Origin: Eublepharis macularius
Lineage: Eukaryota; Chordata; Lepidosauria; Squamata; Eublepharidae
Assembly (NCBI RefSeq): GCF_028583425.1
Contig: NC_072805.1
Coordinates: 18,858,001 to 18,922,000 of the forward strand
DNA length: 64,000 nucleotides
Reading direction: 5' to 3'
Below the pieces are notes generated by a model, which saw nothing but the letters and a program-made list of their open reading frames with translations, was not told the DNA's origin and ran no database searches. Position numbers and translations under genes: made by a program. Positions 9,549 to 20,021 of this stretch are shown piece by piece. Every line of letters starts with the position of its first letter. Within the stretch, counting starts at the first letter, position 1.

Positions 9549-9577
9549 CGATCCTTTTTTTTGTGTTTCCCTTGCAG

Positions 9578-9830
9578 TCTCCATTTGATGACTCGCGCCT
9601 AGTTTTCCCGCCTGTACCAGCATCCCTGCCCATCTTTTTGTTCTACCTGCTTGCCAATCTTCTGTTTCCGGAAGCATTTGCCACATCCCTCTTTGCTGGA
9701 GGACTTTTTGGCTACGTTCTCTACGACATGACCCACTATTACCTGCATTACGGCTGTCCAAAAGAAGGCACTTACCTGCACAGATTGAAGGCCTATCACG
9801 TAAAACATCACTTTGAACACCAGAAAGCAG
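9578..9830 (+). CDS. FA2H: FA2H exon 6
   Basis: The acceptor is a pyrimidine run ending TTGCAG at 9577 and the donor is GTAAGG at 9831. The exon is 253 bp, 84 codons plus one base, opening with [12 protein letters not shown] and closing with [11 protein letters not shown]. It carries the conserved histidines. Its acceptor lies about 30 bases downstream of a retroelement tail. Confidence 0.95.
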
Positions 9831-12800
9831 GTAAGGGAATGGCTGTCGTCCCTGAATACGCCAGGTTAAGGGTGCTGCACTTCGTGTTCCTTTTTCCTTT
9901 GGGCAAAGCCTCGTGCTTTCCTGAATTGCCACGCATGTGTGCCAAAAAACTGTACTTTGCAGTCAATTTGCCCTGCTGACGACTGGTGTGTGCTTTGGCC
10001 CAGCTCTGACTTCAGGGCTTGGCAGTACTGCTTTAGCACTTCCTCTCCCGGCCCACCCAGCCACGCGAGGCAGTTGATTTCTTTAGCATGCCTGTTTTAA
10101 AATATTTATATCCTGCTTTTCTTCAGCGTGCATCATTAAAGCCCGCTAAAATCTCATTTCACAAAAATTTCGTGGGTCGCCAGCTTTTCTGAAGGTGGAA
10201 AGGGCTACGCTGGGGAACGTGGGACAGGGGCTGTAATGAAGTGGGGTAATTTAGGTGGGATGGAGTGAGAAGCTGACCAGATATACTGTAACCCAAATAA
10301 CAAGAGAACAAGCCGTATGTGCCATTATAGTAACTGATCTGCATCCATAAGCTCTGCCTTACAAACCCTCTAAAATCTCCGTGAAGTTGCCGTTTGCAAC
10401 TGGCTCTTAATGACTCTTGGCAATTGCTGAATGAATAATCCTTCAAAAGTGGAAGGCAATAGCTAAGCTACATAATGAAGTACGGGCTGAGTCATCGTTC
10501 ATTAGGCTTTGCAATCAAAGAAAGTGCAGCCTTTAAGAGACAGGAAACAAATGTGAAATACCATTCGGTCTTAATTTGTGGATTATGAGTTTATTTATTT
10601 CGGTTCACGACCAGCTTTAAACTAGTAAAATAAGACATTCTCTTATTTGGTAAGAATTATACAAGTTAAAACTTCAGTTAAAATAGTACAAATATAAATA
10701 TTATAAAATCTAATTAGCATACATCACATATCTTACAACAGTTATCATAAATATAAATATAGCCCCGCATAAACACTTTAAAATTAGGAAGCAGAGATCT
10801 TAAACAGCCACCATATGGTAACCTTCTAAAGTGGTCTGAATCAAAGCCCGGATACGCCTGGTTGGTGTTTGTTGCGTAATTTGATCACCATTGCACAAAA
10901 TTTAGCTGTTGCCTTAGTAGTGGCTAAAGATTCGTCTTTTAATAGATTATCTAAACATGCACTGTCCGTCACATTTGTGGATTAAAAAACTAAAGACAGG
11001 ATAATATCTACAATACACAGTGCAACGTGTCCAAGATTTGCATTGGTAAATATGAAAGATACCTTGGGGATATTTTATTATAATATCCTGGGAGAGCGGA
11101 TAACGATAGATTAACTTTACTACTTGCTGACAAAACTAAATGAATAATGATGCAACAGGCACAATTCGTTGCAATGGTGATAAAGGCCTCGTTAAAATCA
11201 TCCACAGCTGTTGTGGCTGATGGATAAACTCATGTATTTTGCCAACTATCTACTGAATTGCTTGAATTGATGCTGGTTTTAGTTTAAACTTAATGTGATT
11301 TTAATGATTGTTATAAAATTGTAAGATATATTAAGAGTATTTACAGTGACAGTGATAGTTGTATCATAATCTTGATGTGGTTGACGTCAATTGTCAAGGC
11401 TGTGAGCTATTGCAATGAAACTTATGACAACGGTGATGAACAATGCAATGAAAACTGCCTAAAATATTCACAGATATAAAAAAAGACAACCCTTGTCCCT
11501 ATATAAAAATGTGAGACCCATCTAGGATGTGGTCCTGCCATGCACCTTCTTCCCATGTGTGGTCAGAAGAGGTGTGTACCTGAGACACATGTTCATGTCA
11601 ATACGGTCTGCTTTCCAGCTGAACCCCAGAGCCACACTAGGAAATTGCAGGGTATAAGGATCACAGAATCATAGGGTTGGAAGGGACCTCCAGGGTCATC
11701 TAGTCCAACCCTATGCACAGTACAGGAAATTCACAACTCCCTCCTCCTCCATCCCACACACACCCAGCGACCCCTGCTCCATGCCCAGAAGATGGCAAAA
11801 CACTGTCAGGATCCCTAGCCAAACTGGCCCGGGGAAAAGTGCTACCTGACCCCAAGGTTACAATCAGCCTTACCCTGGGCATGTATGAAGGGGCCACAAG
11901 AACTAAGCATTGATGTAACTCTTCCTGCCTTCCCTCTCATGATCTGCCTAAGATCCACAGAATCAGCATTGCTGTCAGATGGCCATTTAGCCTCTGCTTA
12001 AAAACCTCCAAGAAGGAGAGCCCACCACCTTCCGAGGAAGCCTGTTCCACTGAGATTGCTACCTTCCTTCTTCGTCCTCTCACTCCAGCCTCTGCAGCTG
12101 CCGTTTCAAGTGTCAGGTTCTAATTGTGTTTAAACCAAAGAGACTCCATTTTGTTCATGTCTGTGTGTTAAGTTTCTTTTGCAGATGGCAAGCCGTTTGA
12201 TGAATGCTTACAGAGAGAAGAGGAATGTTGTGTCTACATATATCTGCCTTTCCGACACCCTTGGGAAACTTTCACTTTCTCACCCTTGGGCCGATTGTTT
12301 TGAGAACTGAGGGGGAGGATGGGGCCTGCAGGGAACTGCATATTCTGTACCTCAGCTTTTGCTTGGCATTCGTAACAATTTTCAAGTTCAGCTAAGATCC
12401 ATGTATCTTGGAATGTGTACTCTAATGGTTGTTTATCTCCAGTAAAGCCTTTTGAAATCAAAGGACTTTTGTCTTATTGGAATAGGCCGGCTGAGTTGCA
12501 ACTTTTAGCAAGCCACAGTCTGACAAATTGTTACGAATGCCAAGCAAAAGCTGAGGTACAGAATATGCAGTTCCCTGCAGGCCCCATCCTCCCCCTCAGT
12601 TCTCAAAACAATCGGCCCAAGGGTGAGAAAGTGAAAGTTTCCCAAGGGTGTCGGAAATAATAATAATATTCGATTTATATACCGCCCTTCAGGACAACTT
12701 AATGCCCACTCAGAGCGGTTTACAAAGTGTTATTATTACCCCACAACAATCACTCTGTGAGGTGGGTGGGGCTAAGAGAGCTCAAGAGAACTGTGACTCG

Positions 12801-15800
12801 CCCAAGGTCACCCAGCTGGCTTTGTGGAGGAGTGGGGAATCAAACCCGGCTCTCCAGATTAGAGTCCCGTGCTCTTAACCACTACACCAAACTGGCTCTC
12901 ACACCAAACTGGCATGAATATGAATAGATTCTACCCATTCATCATGACCAGACTCAAAGTCCTTCCACCTAATCAGGTAAAATAACTTATTGTGTCGAAT
13001 TTTGGAGTCCAGAATTTCTTTTACTTCATAGTGGACTTGGTCATCAATCAAAGTAGGTATTGGTGGAGTGGTGGCGTGCCATTGGTTTGCAGGGGAAACC
13101 TTTTTTAACAAACTAATGTGGAAGGTAGGATGGACTTGACGTAAATTTTTTGGTAAGTCCAGTGCTACAGTGACTTTGTTGATTACTTTGCGAACAGGAA
13201 AAGGTCCCAAAAATCGGAGAGCCAATTTACAGCTTGTTTGAGCCACCCTTAAGTTCTTTGTTGAAAGATAAACAAGATCTCCTGGATGCAATTCCCATTC
13301 GGCCACACGATGGCGATCAGCGTATTTTTTGTAATCCTGTTTGGCTTTTTCAAGATTTGCTTGAATCAGAGTCCATTGCTGCGCAGCCTCTCCCCACCAG
13401 TCCGAAACATCTTTGGAAGCTGTTGAAGGGGGGAGAGCTTCAAAAGGAAATGGTTTAAAATCATATCCATACACTACTTTGAAGGGCGTTTCTGCCGTGG
13501 AGGCATGCACACTGTTGTTATAGGAAAATTCGGCCAAAGGTAACAAGTCAATCCAATTATCTTGTTGGAAATTAATATAACAGCGTAGGAATTGTTCTAA
13601 TATTTGATTAGTTTTTTCTGATTGTCCGTCAGTTTGCGGATGGTGGGTGGAGCCAAGGCCTTGCTCCACGCCCATAAGAAGCTCCCGCCAGAAGTTGGCA
13701 ACGAACTGTCCGCCGCGGTCAGATATCACCTTTGATGGAAAAGAGTGTAGTTTTACAATATGTTTCACAAAAAGGTCTGCTAATTTTCTTGCTGACGGTA
13801 TGGTGGTACAAGGAATGAAGTGGGCTTGCTTTGAAAATAAATCCACCACAACTAGTATACAAGTGTGGTTTTTGGAGGGAGGGAGATCAGTAATAAAGTC
13901 CATAGAAATGATTTCCCAAGGTCTGCTTGGAGTTTCAAGGGGTTGTAATAGTCCTGGGGGCTTTCCTTTTTTAGTTTTAGCACTGAGACATATTGGGCAA
14001 GATGCCACATATTGAGAGACGTCTTTGCGTAAGCTTGGCCACCAAAACTGTCTTTGTATTAAATGAAGCGTTTTCAAATATCCATAGTGGCCAGCAGTTG
14101 GGGCATTATGACAACGGTGCAACACTTCTTTTCTTAAACTAGCGGGTACATAAAAACGATCGCCCCAAAGCCATTCCCCTTGCGCAGATTGAGTTAGTTT
14201 ATCTTTGGGTATATTTTCCCCCTCCTTTTCCACTTCGTTTTTCAGTTTTTGTCTCTACCCCTGTTCAGCTTGAGTCTGCTGTGCTGCGCGACTGCGCGTT
14301 GTGACCACGCCTCCTAGTTGCGTTGGTGAGAATACTGTGTCTATGGTTTCCTCCCGCTTGCTTTTTAGTTGGGGCATGCGCAAAAGAGCATCAGCTAAAA
14401 AGTTAGTTTTGCCGGGCAAAAACTTCAGGGTGAAATTGAATTTAGAAAAGTATTCAGCCCATCTCAATTGTTTGGCATTTAACCTCCTGGGGCTGCGTAA
14501 TGCTTCCAAATTTTTGTGATCTGTCCACACCTCAAAAGGATGTCGGGCCCCTTCTAACCAATGCCTCCAAGAAGAGAGCGCCGCTTTGACTGCAAACGCT
14601 TCCTTTTCCCAAACATTCCAATTTCTCTCCAATTCTGAGAATTTGCGTGAGAGATAAGCACAAGTTTTCAGGTTATTGTCTTCCCCTTTTTGCAATAGGA
14701 CTCCCCCTATCGCCGTATCGCTGGCGTCCACTTGCACAATAAATGGGCGGTTTTCATCGGGGTGTTGCAAGACTGGTTCAGATACAAATTGTTGCTTTAA
14801 TCTATTAAAAGCCAACTGGCATTCTGGAGTCCAAATTAATTTGGATGTGGGTTTCTTGGCTTGCTCCCCTTTGTTCTTTGTTTTTAGTAATTCTGTGAGA
14901 GGGAGAGTTATTTGGGCAAAATTCTTTATAAATTCTCGATAGAAATTGGCGAACCCTAAAAAGGATTGTAATTCTCTACGAGTAGTAGGGGGTTGCCATT
15001 CTTGCACTGCTTTAATTTTGCCTGGATCCATTTTTAGCCCATCTTTGGAGATGCAGTATCCCAAATAACTGAGTTCAGATTTATGAAATTCACATTTAGA
15101 TAATTTGATGGGTAGCTTGTTGTGCATAAGGGTGGTCAATACTTGTTGAACTAATTTTACATGCTCCTCCGTTTCTGAATAAATTAACACATCATCTAGA
15201 TAAACAACCACTCCTTTATATAGAAATTCATGTAAAACTTCATTGATCATGGACATGAAAACTGAAGGTGCTCCAGATAGGCCAAAAGGCATAACTAAAT
15301 ATTCATACTGCCCTAAGGGCATATTGAACGCGGTTTTCCATTCATCCCCCTCTCTTATACGGACGTGGAAGTAAGCATCTTTTAAGTCCAATTTTGTAAA
15401 GATCTTACCTTGAGCCACGACGTTGAGCAGATCTCTGATTAGGGGAATTGGATACGCGTTTGTGGAGGAGACAGCATTAAGTCCTCTGAAATCAGTACAT
15501 AGTCTTAGTCCTCCATCTTTTTTCTTTACAAACAGTACTGGGGCTGCATGAGGACTGTTGGCAGGTCGAATAAATCCTCTTTCCAAGTTGGTATCGATAA
15601 ATTTGCGTAGTTTCTCCCTTTCTATAGGACTCATTGGATATAGTCTGCCCTTGGGCAGAGTGGCTCCTGGGAGGATTTCTACTGCACAATCTGTCCTCCT
15701 ATGAGGAGGTAAGGCATTTGCTTTTTCTTCAGTGAAGGCTTGCAGATAGGCTCTGTATTCCTTCGGTATTTGATTGATTTCTTCTTGGGTTAGTAGTGCT

Positions 15801-18800
15801 TTCTCCATCTGGGTAGGATCGGTATCCCAATTTTGGTTCCAACGGTGGTTTTTACAACCGTCGTGTCTAAATGTAATGCTCCTGACCGGCCAGTCAATGT
15901 CTGGGTTGTGATCCCACAACCATCTGCTACCTAAAATTAGAGGGTATTTGGCAGTAGAGCTAATCACGTATGACCTCGTTTCCCAATGCTGACCCATTCC
16001 TGTAATCACAGGTATGGTTTCGGTGGTTACTGGATTCATGTTGGAGCCATCCATTTGTTCAAAGATGACCGGAGTTTCTAGTTCCTTCATTGGAAGTGCT
16101 AGTCCGTTGACCAGAGCGGGTGCAATGATATCCCTCGAACATCTGGAATCAATAAGCGCTTGTACACGAAAATGAGTTTTCCGTTCTGGGTTGACTAACG
16201 TAACTGGCATGAATAAGATGGACCCTCGGGGTCTGTCCACTATGGGAATGGACTGATTTTTGATCTGTCGTTTGGGTCCGTTTACGACAGATCCATCTCG
16301 TTTCCCGAACTCGGGCTTTCAGGTCCTTCTTCTCCAATTAAAGCGGTTGAATCCAGGTCCATAACTTCTTCCAATTCTAATTCTTTTTCCGGAGGGTTTC
16401 TGCGGGTTGCACCGCGCCCTCTAGCAGTTCGGGGAGCTGGCGTTGGGCGGTATGGTGGGGGAAGGGTGGTAGAGGTTGTACGTACTGGCTGGAGCGGAGC
16501 TCGTTGCACAGGCCTGAGTGGACATTGCGCTGCGTAGTGGCCGCTTTGACCACAATGTAGACACAGTCCTTGTCGCCATCTAGCTTCTCTCGCTCCTCTA
16601 GCCACGTATCCTGCTCCTCTTCCCCCTCGGACAATTATCGAGGTCCTTCGGTGCCCCGAAGCCTGCTGTTGTTCTACTAGACGTACTTCCTGTATACGGT
16701 TTTCCACTTCACATGCCAATTGAATCCAACCCAATAATGTTGGGGGATTGTCTTGCATAAGGGCCCGGTCCAACAATTTAGGATTTATGCCTTGTTTAAA
16801 CAAGATTATTTTTGTGGATTCCTCACATCTCGGGCATTTGGCGGCTAGCTGTCGGAATATAGTAACATAATCCCTGGCCGACAGATTGCCTTGCCTAATG
16901 GTTTGTAATTCCGTTCGGGCTCTATCTTCTTCTAGCGGGTCCTCATATTGTGCTTGAAGAGCCGCTGCTAAGCCTTGCAAGGTATCAAGCTCTGGGGCCC
17001 CCAATTCATACAAAGTTACATACCATTCCGCCGCTTTCCCTTGCAGCCGGGATCCTAGATGTTCCATTTGGCTAGCTTCGTCTTCGAATAAATGTCCCCA
17101 ACGATTGAAAAACTGAAGTGCTTGTACTAAGAAAAACCCTAGTTTCAAAGGGTCTCCATCAAACGTGGCTTCCAACTTCACCCACCCCATCGGCAACTCC
17201 TGAGGTCTAGCGACCGGGGCTGGAGCTGGTAACGGATAGTACTGTACAGGTACTGGCCTCGGTCTGGGCTGTGCGTCTGGTCGCTGCGGGATAGGTTGCA
17301 CTGGTGGTTGTTGAGGTCTCGGCGGTGGGGGACCCAGCGGTCTCGGCTGCGGAGGACCCTGCGGTCTTGGCAGCGGGGGGCTTTGAGGTACTTGCCGCGG
17401 CTGAAAGGGTTGTGGTGCTGGACCTCTCAGAGGAGGATGACGCGGCAGTTGTCCCCGCGGTGGCGGGAGTCTTGGAGGCTGCTCTTGGGGCTGAAGCGGT
17501 GGCTCTCGTGGTTGAAGAGGGGGTTGCTCTTGAGGTCTCTCCTGGTTCCTGTCTCTCGGGGGTCCTGGCGGTTGATTATCATCTTGAGGAGGCCCCTGTG
17601 GAAGATCCTCTGGTAAGATGTCCGGTGGACCTTGCGGAGGGTCAGGCGGTGGCGTCGCCGGTTCTTGTTGTTCATCGTCCGGTAAGACCGGCGGTTCCCT
17701 GTCCAACGGGGGAACCTGCCCCTGCGCCGGGGGCAAACAGGATTACAAAAAATACGCTGATCGCCATCGTGTGGCCGAATGGGAATTGCATCCAGGAGAT
17801 CTTGTTTATCTTTCAACAAAGAACTTAAGGGTGGCTCAAACAAGCTGTAAATTGGCTCTCCAATTTTTGAGACCTTTTCCTGTTCGCAAAGTAATCAACA
17901 AAGTCACTGTAGCACTGGACTTACCAAAAAATTTACGTCAAGTCCATCCTACCTTCCACATTAGTTTGTTAAAAAAGGTTTCCCCTGCAAACCAATGGCA
18001 CGCCACCACTCCACCAATACCTACTTTGATTGATGACCAAGTCCACTATGAAGTAAAAGAAATTCTGGACTCCAAAATTCGACACAATAAGTTATTTTAC
18101 CTGATTAGGTGGAAGGACTTTGAGTCTGGTCATGATGAATGGGTAGAATCTATTCATATTCATGCCCCTAAATTGTTAAAAACGTTTCATACTCAGTATC
18201 CTCTTAAACCTGGGGGAGGACCATTTTAGACGGGGCAGAATGTCAGGTTCTAATTGTGTTTAAACCAAAGAGACTCCATTTTGTTCATGTCTGTGTGTTA
18301 AGTGTTTCTTTTGCAGATGGCAAAAGAATGATGAATGCTTACAGAGAGAAGAGGAATGTTGTGTCTACATATATCTGCCTTTCCGACACCCTTGGGAAAC
18401 TTTCACTTTCTCACCCTTGGGCCGATTGTTTTGAGAACTGAGGGGGAGGATGGGGCCTGCAGGGAACTGCATATTCTGTACCTCAGCTTTTGCTTGGCAT
18501 TCGTAACAATTTTTAAGTTCAGCTAAGATCCGTGTATCTTGGAATGTGTACTCTAATGGTTGTTTATCTTCAGTAAAGCCTTTTGAAATCAAAGGACTTT
18601 TGTCTTATTGCAATAGGCCGGCTGAGTTGCAACTTTTAGCAAGCCACAGTCTGACATCAAGATGCTAAACCAAGACACTCTCCTCCTCAAATCCAGGCAT
18701 CAAATATTAAGGGGAACAATAGCAGTATCAGGGAATTAGCATATCAAGAGCAATCAAAATAATATCACATACTCTATGTCAATTACTAGAGGGCTACTAA

Positions 18801-20021
18801 AGATCCTGTCACTCCAGGCATCCAAATGTTATGCAAGTTAGGAGGAAAGGCAAAAGGCCAAGGAGACAGAGCAAGACAGAAGCAAAGAAAACGGTAAGTT
18901 AGCAAGACCCAAGTTGAGGGTCCAAACATTGAGGAAGGGATACAAGTGTCTAAACCAGTGACCTCTAGTGTGGTGCCCATGAACTTCCTGGTGCCCACTG
19001 ATGGGTTTCTTGGGGCCCATTCAGTGCATTGTCAAAGCATCTCTTCCTCAAAGCCAGGAGCCAAAACCTGGCTTTCCTCCACCCCATTAGAGTTGCTAGC
19101 CTCCAGGTAGTGGCTGGAGATCTCCTGGAATTACAACTGGTCTCCAGGCCACAGAGATCATTTCCCCTGGAGAAAATGGCTACTTTGTGGGGTAGACACT
19201 ATGGAATTATACCATGCCAAGGTCCTTTCCCTCCCCAAGCCCCACTTCAGATTTCTCCAGGTTTCACCCCCCAGATCTCCAGAAATTTCCCAACTTGGAG
19301 ATGGCAACCCTCCACCCCGTTGAGGCAGAAGGTACTTCAGAAGTACTGAGAAAGCATCCCCTTTGGGTCCGCAAGGAATGCCGATTAGGAAACAGCTGCT
19401 CCCATCACAAGAGGATTCCTGGCTTGCAGCTTCTCTGTGTTTTATGATTGGCAGCCATTTTGTGATTCCCCCCCTTGTGGTAGCCATTTTGGATCCATTC
19501 CTCTTCTCAGAATTCCTAAGGTGAACACAGTTGTGCTCAGCCAGGCAGCTGCGGGTGAAAATTAGGGATACTGTAGGGTGAACTCTTGATTCACATGAGG
19601 CAATGGGGAAGTCCAACTGATACGGCACCTAGGACGTTTCCACAAATCCTCCACAAGGTGCAGGGATTCTGTGGCAACCGTTCCCTCAAGGCAGAAAGCT
19701 TGTCAGGGATTGTTGTCAAAATCCCACTTCAAAACCCACTTGGCTTTGTTGATTTTAGGTAGTTGATTAGTAGTTATCTGCCTTGTGTTTATTATGACTG
19801 TGTTGTGATGTTTCCAAGTGTTAAGAAAAACATAGTACTTAAAAAAAATACAAGCTTTTCTCCCCTTTCCTGCTCCTCTAAAGCAACCTGCCTTCTAGCC
19901 GCAAAGCAACTAACCCGTATCTTTCTCACTCCTTTTTCCAGGTTTCGGCATCACCAGCACATTATGGGATTATCCATTCCAGACGCTAATCCCAGAGGAA
20001 ACCTTTGAGAAAGAAGACTAG
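9578..20021 (+). CDS. FA2H: FA2H, fatty acid 2-hydroxylase, last two coding exons (partial gene)
   Basis: FA2H is an ER-membrane di-iron enzyme that puts a hydroxyl on carbon 2 of fatty acids used for ceramides and myelin galactolipids. Two exons are seen, 9578-9830 and 19942-20021, joined in phase 1 and ending in TAG. Together they read as the C-terminal part of the fatty acid hydroxylase domain. It includes [12 protein letters not shown], two hydrophobic stretches ([13 protein letters not shown] and [13 protein letters not shown]), and the histidine clusters HYYLH and HVKHHFEH that bind the metals in this family. The tail [15 protein letters not shown] matches the vertebrate FA2H end. The upstream exons (cytochrome b5 domain and first half of the hydroxylase domain) lie before the window. 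The intron between the two exons is about 10.1 kb and holds a Gypsy fossil. No break is seen in the host reading frame. Recognition is by eye against the known human protein. Confidence 0.95.
10583..10980 (-). mobile_element. LINE 3' end of unassigned clade
   Basis: On the minus strand a 44-codon open stretch ends in TGA at 10841-10843 ([20 protein letters not shown], then [12 protein letters not shown]). An A/T-rich 3' UTR follows and ends GTGAACCGAAATAAATAAA. This is the layout of a non-LTR retrotransposon end. The clade (R4-like, Vingi-like or another) cannot be settled by eye. Confidence 0.45.
11661..12055 (-). mobile_element. CR1 LINE 3' fragment
   Basis: In reverse complement it ends with the CR1 signature: AGGTCCCTTCCAACCCTATG followed by ATTCTGTG, the ATTCTATGATTCT-type tail. 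The plus strand shows CAGGGTCATCTAGTCCAACC and AGCATTGCTGTCAGATGGCC. It covers the end of ORF2 and the 3' UTR only. Confidence 0.85.
12111..12525 (+). repeat. Left LTR of the Gypsy fossil
   Basis: It begins TGTCAGGTTC and ends AGTCTGACA, so the termini are the inverted repeat TGTCAG/CTGACA. It is nearly identical to the right LTR. Confidence 0.9.
12526..12656 (-). repeat. Short inverted LTR piece within the Gypsy fossil
   Basis: About 130 bases are the reverse complement of the middle of the LTR (for example ACGAATGCCAAGCAAAAGCT). This is part of the internal rearrangement of the element. Confidence 0.8.
12657..12900 (-). mobile_element. CORE/MIR-type SINE inside the Gypsy fossil
   Basis: In reverse complement: a tRNA-like head (GTGTAGTGGTTAAGAGCACG and the B box GGGTTTGATTCC), a core (GGGTGACCTTGGGCGAGTCA) and an L2-like end (CTGAGTGGGCATTAAGTTGT) with an AAT-rich tail. 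Close relatives are at 25968-26195 and 53835-54085, so this SINE family was active at or after the LTR element's arrival. Confidence 0.8.
12899..14233 (-). pseudogene. Gypsy fossil: integrase and chromodomain region of pol
   Basis: The minus strand shows the integrase zinc-binding region ([18 protein letters not shown] and [13 protein letters not shown]), the catalytic core ([34 protein letters not shown]) and a C-terminal chromodomain ([16 protein letters not shown]) that would target heterochromatin. The chromodomain places the element among chromoviruses. Treated as a fossil. Confidence 0.9.
14255..16240 (-). pseudogene. Gypsy fossil: protease, reverse transcriptase and RNase H region of pol
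   Basis: The minus strand shows a retropepsin-like segment near the N-terminus (FRVQALIDS), the reverse transcriptase ([46 protein letters not shown] and the YLDDVLIYS catalytic site) and RNase H ([25 protein letters not shown]). The order protease, RT, RNase H, integrase is typical of Ty3/Gypsy. Treated as a fossil. Confidence 0.9.
16282..17736 (-). pseudogene. Gypsy fossil: gag region
   Basis: The minus strand shows a long proline- and glutamine-rich N-terminal part, a capsid-like helical part ([34 protein letters not shown]) and a CCHC zinc knuckle, [15 protein letters not shown]. This gag type resembles the Sushi-ichi family from which mammalian PEG10 and the RTL genes derive. Treated as a fossil. 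Confidence 0.88.
17737..18236 (+). pseudogene. Gypsy fossil: second copy of the pol 3' tail
   Basis: The plus strand repeats the integrase C-terminus and chromodomain ([35 protein letters not shown]) up to the right LTR. It is a near-identical inverted copy of the tail found on the minus strand at 12.9-13.3 kb. Confidence 0.88.
18241..18656 (+). repeat. Right LTR of the Gypsy fossil
   Basis: Same termini and orientation as the left LTR. It is preceded by a purine-rich stretch (GACGGGGCAGAA) expected of a polypurine tract, and followed by the TCAAG target duplication. Confidence 0.9.
19088..19311 (-). mobile_element. MITE of the GGTTGCCA family
   Basis: In reverse complement it starts AGGGTTGCCATCTCCAAG and ends CTGGAGGCTAGCAACTCT, giving imperfect terminal inverted repeats. 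The middle has TTTTCTCCAGGGGAAATGAT and CTGGAGATCTCC blocks. Sister copies lie at 22221-22420 and 45438-45669. Superfamily not assigned. Confidence 0.6.
19942..20021 (+). CDS. FA2H: FA2H exon 7 (last coding exon)
   Basis: The acceptor is CTTTTTCCAG at 19941. Two bases complete the split glycine, then 25 codons ([15 protein letters not shown] through to FEKED) and TAG at 20019-20021. The C-terminus ends in acidic and lysine residues, unlike the KTQ end of the human protein. Confidence 0.93.

Larger units (their letters stand above)
1..9577 (+). other. FA2H: FA2H intron 5 (3' portion)
   Basis: No further FA2H exon was found upstream of 9578, so the window opens inside this intron. It holds a palindromic MITE (1-136), a full-length antisense L1 (493-6633), an L2 fragment, a Sauria SINE, a CORE-type SINE, and a Penelope-like palindromic repeat split by a hAT MITE. 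I see nothing recognisable at 137-476, 7226-7946 or 8148-8587. Confidence 0.75.
12111..18656. mobile_element. Ty3/Gypsy chromovirus fossil, rearranged
   Basis: An LTR retrotransposon of the chromodomain (Sushi-like) branch of Ty3/Gypsy. Two LTRs lie in the same (+) orientation at 12111-12525 and 18241-18656, flanked by a 5-bp target duplication, TCAAG (12106-12110 and 18657-18661). Between them the gag and pol body (12899-17736) runs on the minus strand, opposite to the LTRs. A second short pol tail on the plus strand (17737-18236) joins the right LTR, a short inverted LTR piece (12526-12656) follows the left one, and a SINE sits at 12657-12900. By eye the LTRs are about 97-98% alike, so the insertion is young, perhaps a few million years. 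It is not whole: its order is rearranged, with several breaks. Confidence 0.9.
9831..19941 (+). other. FA2H: FA2H intron 6
   Basis: The intron is about 10.1 kb with GTAAGG donor and TTCCAG acceptor. It contains a LINE 3' end (10583-10980), a CR1 3' end (11661-12055), the Gypsy fossil (12111-18656) and a MITE (19088-19311). I see nothing recognisable in 9831-10580, 10985-11660, 18662-19087 and 19312-19941. Confidence 0.85.

Noticed and set aside
9831-9979. Continuation of the FA2H exon 6 frame past 9830
   Set aside because: GTAAGG at 9831 is a good donor and the FA2H protein continues at 19942; the extra residues are intron read-through.
17296-17828. Long plus-strand open frames opposite the gag region
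   Set aside because: They are shadows of the proline-rich gag region on the minus strand; the repetitive Arg/Trp or Val/Ala/Glu composition follows from its codons.
19158-19628. A 156-codon minus-strand open frame
   Set aside because: Most of it lies over the GGTTGCCA-family MITE; no conserved protein features.
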